Positions 24,901-33,876 of a DNA stretch of 64,000 nt are shown one piece after another (position 1 is the first letter of the stretch; each line of letters opens with the position of its first letter). The notes beneath the pieces are model-generated. The model was not told where the DNA came from, did no database searches, and worked only from the letters and a program-made list of their open reading frames with translations. Source of the stretch: Norana najaformis (taxonomy: Eukaryota > Annelida > Clitellata > Crassiclitellata > Hormogastridae); assembly GCA_964023275.1 (NCBI GenBank), contig OZ029913.1, positions 54,901,476-54,965,475 on the forward strand. Direction: 5' to 3'. The translations under genes were made by a program, and so were the position numbers.

Positions 24901-25532
24901 TCATAAGCAGGCAAAAACATTTCGTATCACCAAAATGAATTTAACAAGCTGTTGCCAGTGAGATTGTTGCATACAATGAGTAAAAAGTTAATTTCTCTGG
25001 CACAGATGTGGAAATGAAGATGTGGGAATGAAGATGTGGGAATGAAGATGTGGAAATGAAGATATGGGAATGAAGATGTGGGAATGAAGATGTGGGATGT
25101 GTATTTTAAATAATTAGATAGTCAAAGCTAGATTTTAAGTAATTAGATAATCACTGTTAGATTAGATTGTATAATTATATAATCATTGTTTCTTCCAGCT
25201 TCAGCAACTGCATAATGTTATAATTCAAGGAAAAGATTTATTGTGGAATACACTGGATGTAAACATCTCTAAGATTAGCTGAGTCTAAGATAAGATTATA
25301 TGTGTTTTCATATGCATCTGAACATTTATGTAGCGCCTTTTAGCACCTCTCAAAGCACTGGAGTATGTCGCATTGTTATTGTATCTTCCGCCTGATGAAT
25401 TGTTTATATGAATGTTAATAATAAAATGCTTAGGTTCTTGATAACAGTCGACAGTGGTGGAAGGTCAGAAACTCGAGAGGCCAGGTTGGCTTTGCACCGA
25501 ACACGCTTCTTCGACTGTATTCCATCGGATGA
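15970..25532 (+). CDS. EPS8-family protein (PTB, helical core, C-terminal SH3), 5' end not resolved
   Basis: EPS8 proteins cap and bundle actin and scaffold Rac signalling in microvilli, stereocilia and filopodia. Assigned exons: 15970-16343, 17364-17416, 17850-17929, 18671-18774, 19468-19594, 20521-20609, 21396-21634, 22337-22460, 23513-23556, 24024-24170, 24754-24829, 25434-25532. All phases agree, giving 517 residues after two leading bases. Exon 1 is the PTB domain (NYLLEHLATFSGV, PEDGMRQLRQMA, MHIFQCLDEL). Later exons give the helical core (HCFDDIEQFMNQLQKVADAY, AYIHDPNAPELVHFLFTPLG) and the hallmark YVPPYVPRFYDGWNPPMDW. The SH3 is split between the last two exons (KSDKKQELSIEKGEILE, then VLDNSRQWWKVRNSRGQVGF). 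A TGA follows 11 codons later. EPS8 relatives carry a further SAM-like actin-binding tail, which was not found here. The first exon begins in phase 1, so at least one upstream coding exon is missing. Confidence 0.9.
16344..17363 (+). other. EPS8-family intron after the PTB exon
   Basis: About 1 kb of AT-rich intron. It holds a short R5-like fragment near 16655-16705 (ttatatggtgcctttgagaa). No exon or conserved element was recognised. Confidence 0.6.
18110..18536 (+). repeat. About 28-bp tandem array rich in TGATCA and CACGTG, EPS8-family intron
   Basis: Roughly 14 units built on gaagtgatcacatgctatct followed by catcacgt. The left side is more diverged; the right side, from about 18240, is near-identical. 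Each good unit carries the palindrome tgatca, and many carry cacgtg or catatg. It fills most of the intron between exons 17850-17929 and 18671-18774. Confidence 0.93.
18951..19130 (+). mobile_element. tRNA-derived SINE, family R4, copy 1
   Basis: tRNA-like head gcatggtagccgatggtata followed by gagcgctcggcttgtaacgc and a B box (gggttcgaaac). The body is actgtgtagggtccttgaac and the tail ends tgcagaaataataatag. The head has damaged pairing, so this is a SINE and not a tRNA gene. The order of blocks matches the copy at 39637-39812. Confidence 0.75.
19675..19930 (+). repeat. Dispersed repeat R2, copy in EPS8-family intron
   Basis: Shows the R2 block order: cagatccta, ccaattccaaacaccaccca, a short ctgcctgcctgcct run, cttgacctggaac, gattttgttttgactgag, ggctggttcccgtgacttag, cattgggcgctgtagaaat and a terminal gattacaattaca. 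Confidence 0.8.
20113..20365 (-). mobile_element. tRNA-derived SINE, family R3, minus-strand copy
   Basis: Reverse-complement match to the R3 family: the tail words cttcattttcttagcctcag and gcatatgacggtgagtggcc are at the left, and the tRNA-like head (gtgctaatcgctggactacc) is at the right. It lies within an EPS8-family intron. Confidence 0.72.
21735..21862. repeat. (ATAC)n microsatellite next to an R5-like fragment
   Basis: catac/tatac runs follow ggtgccttttaataacctct, a short word pair (gcgcctttta...cctctcaaa) that recurs beside similar tetranucleotide runs near 5185, 25330, 31875, 36540, 41970, 47215 and 60600. That word pair is called R5 here and may be the 3' end of a SINE. Confidence 0.7.
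22548..22850 (+). mobile_element. tRNA-derived SINE, family R3, copy in EPS8-family intron
   Basis: Best-preserved R3 copy. The head is gtctagtggttagcttgctg, then ctctcaatctagaggtttgg, with a B-box-like gggtttgaatcactgcc. The body is gagtacattgactgcacaca, gatgagggagaggattggtc, and the tail is caaggctaagaaaaatgaag followed by tcgctaacacccgtgactgc. Confidence 0.8.
25008..25097 (+). repeat. 14-bp tandem repeat (gaagatgtgggaat), about 6 copies
   Basis: Short array with single-base variants (gatgtggaaat, gatatgggaat) in the intron that splits the EPS8-family SH3 domain. Confidence 0.9.
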
Positions 25533-26152
25533 TATGAGATCTGTGGCTGAAGATCTTAGTATGCAAGGCTTTTATTGTATTTCTTATCTCATTTTGCAGA
25601 CCCTGTATGGGTTAAAGTTGATGCATTTTTTATCAGTTTGTTTTGTTAATGGTTAACTGCTGTAATGAATCTCATTTAGTCATTTTGATGTTGCAAGTAT
25701 GGTGCAAGATCAGTAGGCTGCTTATTCCTCTTACTGACGTCGTCGAATTACTAATACCCTACTAAACTTGGGAAATAGTTAGATATGCGTGCAGATGAGT
25801 GCAGGCTTCTTCCAGTAATATCTCGTGTCAGGGTAGCTGGGTTCTTTCACATGTGCTAAATACTCGTGAGTTTTTGAACTTTTGGGGATTTCACTTAATA
25901 GCTATTCTGCTCTGTTTTAGTGTTCACATGTAACTCTGCTGAGACTTAACTATTTTTATTTTGAAGCTGATAATTGCAGCTGGTTACTCTTTTGCCTGTG
26001 AAAGAATGTTTGTAAGCTAATGTAGAATGCATTGCTCCTTAAAGGTAGACATCTGTGCAGAAAGCTGTTCAGTGAAACGTGTGAGCAGATAGGTTACACT
26101 GTATGAATTCCAGTGCATTTGTGATGAATTCTTTCAGAATGGCTACAAATGA

Positions 26153-26158
26153 AATAAA
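26153..26158 (+). terminator. Candidate poly(A) signal for the EPS8-family gene
   Basis: AATAAA, 620 bases after the assigned stop codon. It is the first canonical hexamer on this strand that gives a reasonable 3' UTR; others exist further downstream (about 27150). Confidence 0.3.
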
Positions 26159-27556
26159 ACCTTCGTAGATCAATTCCAGAAGCAATCTCAGTTGTTATAC
26201 TAAATGTTGCAAATGTTTTAAGCTGAATACTGATACCAGTTTCATTGATAGCAACAATAGCTATGACTTGATAACTCTTGTTATTTCACAGACACTTAGC
26301 GACTCGTCTATTTCCAGTTATCTGGGTTTTTAAAGTGAATTTAGCAATCAGTGTAATACAAATGTTGAATGTCTCACAAATCGTCTTTATGACAACGATA
26401 ATGACAAAATTAATAATAACAATAATAAGAGCAATATTAACATTAACAACAACATTCTGATTGTGAAGTAATAACCAATATTACGTTAGATTAGATTTTT
26501 TAGTGATGGTAGGATGCATCACCTACAGTTGTGTGTGATTGTAAGATATTAAATCCAGTTTTTTGTGTAATCTAATCTAAAGTACATGACATTTCGGTTG
26601 GATGTGCTTACTTATGTGTCCTGAAATCACTTATAATATTTAACTTTAACTACATAGATTGATGTGGCAATCAAGGATCATCATCTTTGCTGTCATATTT
26701 GATAATGAATTTAGCCGACGATAACTGAATGATTCTGAAAATCAGAATTTCTTTCAGTAGGTAACTTGAAATGATCTGTTTCCTGAAATGGCAGTTACAG
26801 CTCAGACAGGAGGCCAAAGAGGCAAAGAATATTTGCAGACACCTTTAAACGGTGGCTAGAATTATTTGTATAATACAGACCAACTTTTAACGCAAGACCT
26901 GTTTAAACAGACTCTGATCTGTGGAAAAAAGATCACTCTGAGTAAAGATCATGGTGTGTAAGGTCTCTTATGTTACAACTTATTTACTTTGTTACCATAG
27001 ATGAAATAATTGAATAACTTATCCATTACCAAATGTGTATGTGATCATTCTGTTACCCTGAAGGTAACCGGCCAGCATTGTTAAAATTGATTCTAGTTAT
27101 TTCAAAGCAGATGTTGTGTAATTATACACATGTGTACTGATTTTGTTAATAAACACTTAACACTGACTTTATTACATTATGCCATAGTTTGAGTCCGTGT
27201 ATCTCGCATAGGTATTGTTACATACTGCACAAGTCTTTGGTAAATCACACTATTGAACCTGTAACATGTGGCATCTGTGTGCCTAGGCTCTATGTCTAAC
27301 ATTTCGATGAAGGTGCTTGTCCTTTGCCCTTTCTGCAAAGCAGTCTACTGGTTCTGACAATGATGAATTTTTATATTCTACCAAGTTAACTAAGTTCTGT
27401 CAGTTGAGGATTTTATCAGTCTGTATTTTACTCCCAGATGTGTGTGAGATGTTCTGGTTAGTGCATAGTGGTGCAAGATACTGATCTGAAAAACTTCGTA
27501 ATGGTAAACTCAAAAATATTTGAAGCACTACTTAGAAGCAGGACTTACACTAAAAA

Positions 27557-27805
27557 CTGAAAACACTCCTCTTCTGCAGGTTCTATCCTGATTCCTCTTC
27601 TTTTTATCTTTCCTGCAGATCCAATTCCAAGCACCATCCACTGTAGCCATCTGACTGTCTGCCCGTCTGACTCTTAGATCTTGACCTGGAACTGAACCTT
27701 TCTTGCCTAATGATTCTGTTTTGACAGAGCACCTGTGAATAAGCTGGTTCCCGTGACTTAGCTTTCATTTGGCGCTGTAGGAATCTCGAGTTTATGATTA
27801 CGATT
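27557..27805 (+). repeat. Dispersed repeat R2, intergenic copy
   Basis: Same block order as the other R2 copies: ctcctcttctgcaggttcta, ccaattccaagcaccatcca, ttagatcttgacctggaact, gattctgttttgacagagca, aataagctggttcccgtgac, tggcgctgtaggaatctcga. A second short fragment (aagctaaacacagggcacca) follows at 27807. Confidence 0.8.
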
Positions 27806-28969
27806 AAAAGCTAAACACAGGGCACCAGCTTTTTCTCAAGTGCTGCATTAAGGCAGATTGGTTGTCCACATCGTGTGAAGTATGCTGGAAGGTAGAACAG
27901 CAGCTGAAATAGATGTGATTGTTTGCCCATGGCAAGAGAAAAACAATAAAATGTGTTTACCAAGTACTGGTATGTATAAACATTTGAGCAGTTTCGTAGT
28001 TTGAGCCCAGTTTTAAGTTTGGTGTAACCAAGTTTCATAGCATTGACCAAGTTTTGGTTTGCGTAAATGTTTGGTTTAGCTATAGCTACTTATGCTACAA
28101 ATCACAGTAATAATTGTATTGATTGTTATCGACCCTTTGACAAATTCACTTGCCGAAGTGCAGTTAATCCAGTCATCAAAAGTGAGGTTGCGACTTAGGA
28201 AACTATACAAGTTTTGGTGGCATTTTCAGCTATGGCTCAAATGTTGGTCGGTATCAAGTGTGAACCCTGGGTAAATGCCGATACATTGACAAACTGTATG
28301 TTTAAGTTTTGAAGTTTGTAATAAAGCAGTTTTGAACTTGAAAGTAAAGACGTGACCTAGAGTTTCAGAAATATGCGATAGTTAATTAATGATGAGAATG
28401 CTTGACTGTAATTAGAAATTTGTTCAAGTCTGTGATGTAATTCTGTGTCATTTTAAATACTCTTCTGATTTTGGTCAAACATTCAGTTTTTTCACTTCAC
28501 ATGCTGTTTTGGTTTGGTGACATATTCCTTATTTGTTCTTGTCATAAAAATTGACTGCATTTCAAGAACTGTAATTCCTTCTTTGATGTTAAGGTGGCAA
28601 ATGCATTGAAAACTGGAGCCACGTGTTGGCTGACTGAATCAATGCGCATTTTTTGTGAAAAATGATTTCACAAAACCCTTGTTGTGTTTTGCTTGGTTAT
28701 CATCATCTTAAGCTTGATCACCAAAAGGGTATTTTTTCTATATCCAGATAGATACTTTTTATTACCAAATAGATATAGACCATAATTCATGTGCAGGTGA
28801 ACATCTTGTTTTTTATAACTGCAGTTTTGCTGGTGAGAAGTGCTTTGTGAGGTACTTTCAAGGCTGTGTAGAAATGCAAAGATACATACGTACCAGTCTC
28901 TACATACATGTATTTACATACTTATTCTGAATGATTCTTTATATTTGTACCTACCTATTATTTTGACAG

Positions 28970-29084
28970 TTGCATTGACCCAGACTTAAGTGACTTTAAT
29001 CCTGTGGATTGGAACGACATCAGATTTGATAATTATTTTAGAAAATGGATAACAGGACATGACACTTGGTTTAAAATAAATTAG
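28970..29084 (+). other. Orphan exon-like open frame with a strong 3' splice site
   Basis: A pyrimidine-rich acceptor (ctattattttgacag) is followed by a 37-codon frame ending in TAG. It encodes CIDPDLSDFNPVDWNDIRFD and then NYFRKWITGHDTWFKIN. The composition looks protein-like, but no family is recognised. In phase it could join a weak GT (gact|gtattcc) in the last EPS8 exon as an alternative C-terminus; that is speculation. Confidence 0.22.
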
Positions 29085-30179
29085 CTCATATATTTAATCG
29101 AACAAAATAACTTAATACCGATAAACCACAAAGACAGTTGATGTGTACTGGAAGCTTTGACGAAGCTGAAGTTCTAACTTCAGACCATTCTGAATTATTC
29201 TAACCTAGTTACTTCTACAGTCCAAAAACCGCCTACTGAATAGCAGCTCCTTCTAGAACAACTGTTAATGTACTTGACATGTTTTTGAGCCATCGAGGGT
29301 ACCGTAGCATGTACAGTGAGTCCTCCAACCATTTTAATCTTTAAATCTTATACATCTTTATCTTACATCTTTACAACATAAATTCCCGATGTAACATGAT
29401 GATCAGCAACGTGGATCAAAAATTAATTAAACTTTAGAATGCAACCTTGTTATAACACAACATTCAAAGGTACCATTAGAAGCAGATTTCAACAACTGAA
29501 AGTACCAATTGTATCCTTAAATCTCTCCATTAGCAAAAGGCAAAAAGAACCATTAATAATTAAAAACTAGCATTGTACTTGTTACACAGCAAACATCTGG
29601 CATGTTTTTGAACAACTGTTCAAACCGGAAATTCCTCTAATGTTGTATGCTTGTGACATTGAATCCTCTTTTAAGCTGAGCTCTTGTTCTCATACGACCA
29701 ATCCAAAAGCTGCTGAGAAACATCCATCTGTGAACCTTGCTATCAGAATCAATCTGAAGCCCATCTTTATCACAGAGGTCTTTCTCAGGATGAATTTTGA
29801 TTGTGCTTTCAACTTTTTGAACAATCTTAGGTTAAGTAAGTGAGTAACCATTTATTAGCACACCAAGCGTCCATCAGCTGAGCGAGGAATCGTTGGCATG
29901 CGTGGGTCACAGCAGTCAGACACAAAATAAAGATGGTACAAAAAGGTCTCAAGCCGCTTTACAAATATGCCTAGCTATAAATGTCTAAAGGTGTATCACA
30001 AATAAAATATAATAAATTAGAGACATCATGATAAGTGTACATGGTTAAGCGCCAAGTATGCTAATTAAATAAATGCAATTAAATGAGGTTCAGACAAATG
30101 GATGCTACATCTAGACCGGTCTTCTTCTGCAGTCTTCACAGGTGACTGCACTTTTTCAATTAAACTCAATTATCTGTAA

Positions 30180-30550
30180 CTGCAAGGGTAAGCTCAGATA
30201 TTGGTAACAACTCAAGTAACAACTCGGATGGAAATCCGTAACTACTCGGATATAAATCTGGCAACCACTCCTAGATACTTGGGAAGTACTCTTTATATGG
30301 ATACCTGGTAACCAATGAAAGACTGGGAACCACTCAACTGGAAACCAGGAAATTCCTGAAATGGCAAACTTGAAACCAATCTGACTGAAACCTAGAAATT
30401 CCTTGGAAGGAAAACTGGTAACCAATCATATGAAACCCAAAATCACTCATATAGATACCTGGCAACCACCCAAAAATACTTAGTAATCACATGGAAACAT
30501 GGAAATCCCTCAGATGGAAACCATAAGTGTTGAGCTGGTTAACTGGAAAA
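30180..30550. repeat. Degenerate tandem tract built on ctggtaaccaatcat and gaaacctggaaattcct
   Basis: Words such as ggtaaccaat, ggcaaccac, ggaaaccaggaaattcc and atagatacctggcaacc recur every 25-35 bases with many changes. It reads as an old decayed minisatellite just beyond the chitin synthase stop codon, possibly within its 3' UTR. Confidence 0.6.
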
Positions 30551-30642
30551 CAATTGCACAAACCAGGAACCATGGAGATGAAAGTATGCAAAACTGTTTG
30601 TTCTTAAAATAAAGTGATCATGGTCTGATAATTCCGATGCTG

Positions 30643-33600
30643 TTAAACATAATTCAGGTGAAACATTCGCCGTGAAAATGCTCGTTCTAACTCATTCTCT
30701 CTTACCACGCGCGTGTCCCTTCGTTGCCGTGTTGGGGATGGGTAAGACTGACGTCCCCCCTGAAGGTTTGAGTTTTGGGGAAACAAAATATTGTGTAGTG
30801 AATGGTAGCTTTGCCTTTGCTCTCCATACGAAGATGGATAACGACCAGATATTGGTCGCTGTCGTACATTATTTCTGAGTTGGACCTCGTTCTCTTTGAA
30901 CATGACCTGATTTGGAAACATCGTGTCGCTGTTCCTGACTTGTCTTTCCATCGGTGGGACCAATCTTGGAAATAGTTCATGTGGATTTGTTGATGCCAAG
31001 TAGGTCCGATCTGCAAACAACCTAATGGTTTCTCTCAACCGATGTGGCGGAAGGTTGGCAACGTAATCCATTTTCGTGTTTTGCCGAGAGTACGGTGGAC
31101 GGTCGAAACCATGTGCTGCTCCGTACTCTGGTGTTTCACCATCGCTGTAATCTGGTTCGATCTCATCTTCATCTAAATCATAATCTGGTTCTGGTTCAGC
31201 AAGTGCCATCTTGGTAAGGTTGACCGCCTCCTGTGGGGTTATTTTTTCTTGCTCTCTGGATATTCGGTTTCTTCGTCGCTTTGCAAACGGTGATTCGAGT
31301 TCTGTAATCGTCATCACCTCCAGGAAAGTGCCCCACCTGTTTAAAAAAAAGCAAAATATCAGGTCACTGTCTAGACCAGAGTTCAATAACCACCAAGGTA
31401 TGTTAACCTGGCAATTCATGCAAAAAGGTGGTTTGGCTCTTTCCATTTATTTCATCTATTTCATTTTAAAGATCTAATGCTGTGACACAGTGCTGTAGTG
31501 TGATCAAGATTTGCTATCTTACATTAATTTAATTTACACATTATCATTAAAAATTGGGTAGCCGAGAGGGATTTTTATGTTCAGAAGCCTTTTCTGATAC
31601 AACATCTCTTTGATACATATTAGAACAGCACAGGTTTTGATCCTAGCATCATGTTTTGTTCACGTAACTTCAGCGTCACATATTAGCTGCCGAGATTAAA
31701 GAAGTTTTGGTCATGTTGTAATGTAAACCTCCAAAAATTTGCAACACCACACAAAAGCTCTTGCAATCTCTGCAGTGACATGAACGAAGGTGAAGTTTGT
31801 GATGTAGGCATATGCAATAATGTATGTATGTATGTATATATGCAAGTATGTAAGTATGTAGATGCAGAACGTAGCGCCTCTCAAGTACTTCACAAAGTGC
31901 AGCTGACTCTGGCCTTGAAGGACAGTTAGAGTGAAAGTGAGTTAGAGTTTCTCACCTGTGCATCAGCATTCCCAAAATTTGGAGACCAAGGACAACCAGG
32001 TAAAAGACAATAAAGACAAAGCCATGTGGCTCGCACTGGATCCACGTTCCGTCGTCCTTCTGGTAGAGATTAATCGGACTGACGTGTGTCTGTAGCATGA
32101 AATTCAAAAGAACCCAGATCACATTTACCATCCAGAATCCGAATGAAACATTGTTGCGTAACGCGATCAGGTCTGCCTCTAGTTTTTCCTTTTGTCGCTT
32201 GTCGCTTTTCAGCGGCTTTAGGTACTTCTTGATCACATTGTCCCAGAAGGCTCTTTCTCTTTCATTAATCATTCCCACTCCACCGTCGCCCAATCCTGGA
32301 TCTTGAATCCACTTTGGATTGTCTGGATCTGATTCTATTACGATTTCAAGGTTTTCCACTTGCTGTGGTGGAGGTGTTTCCTTTGGAGTTGGTTCCTCAG
32401 ATTTGGGAGCTTCGATTGCTTGCACTGTGCTCGGAAGTGCTCTTGCATCTTCATCCTCAGAGTCGGAGGAAGATGAGGAGTTGGACTGGCCCGCTTGTCG
32501 GCGGTTCAGCTTCTTCAGCTCTTTGTGAATCTGTCCTAACATTTTCACCATTTTCTGGTTTGCACTTTGATCCTGCTTTGTAGCCTGAAATATTTCCGAG
32601 ACGGTCTTCTTCACCTCGAACAACGAACTCTCTATAATCCTCCGGATGTAAGCAACAATGCCAGTCTTCTTCTTCTCAGCAACTATTGGTGCCTGGGCTT
32701 CAGCAGCCTGCTGCTTCTGCGACTTTCGTTGTGGAACTTCTCTTGTGCCCCACGAGATGACGTGCATGTTGCTGAGGCTGTAGATCATTAGAAGGATGTA
32801 CCCGGTTGGGATGCAGATGAAGTACAGGATGCCATGCAACAGGCAGAACATCTCGTATGGATGGAAGAAGCCAGCGAAAACAAACGATGCAACGACAAAG
32901 ACGAGAAAGAACAGACTCGGGTTGAGGACATCGCTAACGGCCATATTGATGACAAGGCCGACAAGGACAATCGTCATGATCACCGCATAAATCATGCTGA
33001 AGAGACCAGCAAGCATGAGCTGAGTGTTTTCCTCAAGAATAAAGCAGGCTACTAAATAGATTGCCGGAATCAGCAGTGAGAGGGTGTAGGCAGCCCAGAG
33101 ATAGTTTTCGAGACCAAGGACCGACTGAAATGCTGAGGCAATGGTTATGACGATCGTGGCAGGTCCCAAGACCGTTGAAACCATAAGAAGACCCTGGTAT
33201 ATCATGTAGAGCTGACTGATGTTGTCGTTTATGAGAACTGTGTTGTTGAAGTCAGAAAGAAGGTCCCAGATGTTGGCAAGGGTTGATGGAACCCAGCGTC
33301 GTCTCTGCTTGAAGAACTCTTCAAAACTCTCAGGGCAGTAAGTGAGGGCATCAGCTGCAGCCGAATAATCAACCCGATAGCCCTGTTGCAGCAGCAGAGT
33401 ACACAACCACCTGTCTTCCCCTGAAATGTACAAGCAGATCACTCAAAATACAGATAATACAACAACTTTCACTAAATTTCTTGTATTACCTATTTAATTT
33501 TTTATCGCTTAAGTTTTTCTTCACTCAATCAACCAACTGTTCAAGTAATTCAAAACTCATCTATCCACAAGTTTATTTATCATCTGCTTATTTAGGGATC

Positions 33601-33815
33601 AATACTCATTCATAAAATTACAAACTCACTAGTTGATATATATGTATATATACTGTATATAGTTACATACTCAACAAACTGATTGAGCTTTACTGGGTTT
33701 TACTCGTTTTTTACAGTCATATGTCCAGATATATATACACACACACATATATATGTATATATATATATGTATATATATGTATATATATATCTGGACATAT
33801 GACTGACTAGTAAAA

Positions 33816-33876
<61 letters not shown>

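Larger units (their letters stand above)
25533..30642. other. Intergenic region between the EPS8 and chitin synthase 3' ends
   Basis: Both genes point into this 5.1-kb stretch. It holds a possible EPS8 poly(A) signal (26153), an R2 copy (27557-27805), an orphan exon-like frame (28970-29084) and a degenerate tandem tract (30180-30550). I searched all plus-strand frames by eye for an EPS8 C-terminal SAM-like domain and saw none. Confidence 0.55.

Noticed and set aside
26795-26850. Short frame QLQLRQEAKEAKNICRHL after a possible acceptor, considered as EPS8 C-terminus
   Set aside because: Only 18 residues, no match to the EPS8 tail, and its phase fits no donor of the last exon.
32097-33055. Several plus-strand frames opposite the large chitin synthase exon
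   Set aside because: They have no domain, no splice context and lie antisense to well-supported coding sequence.
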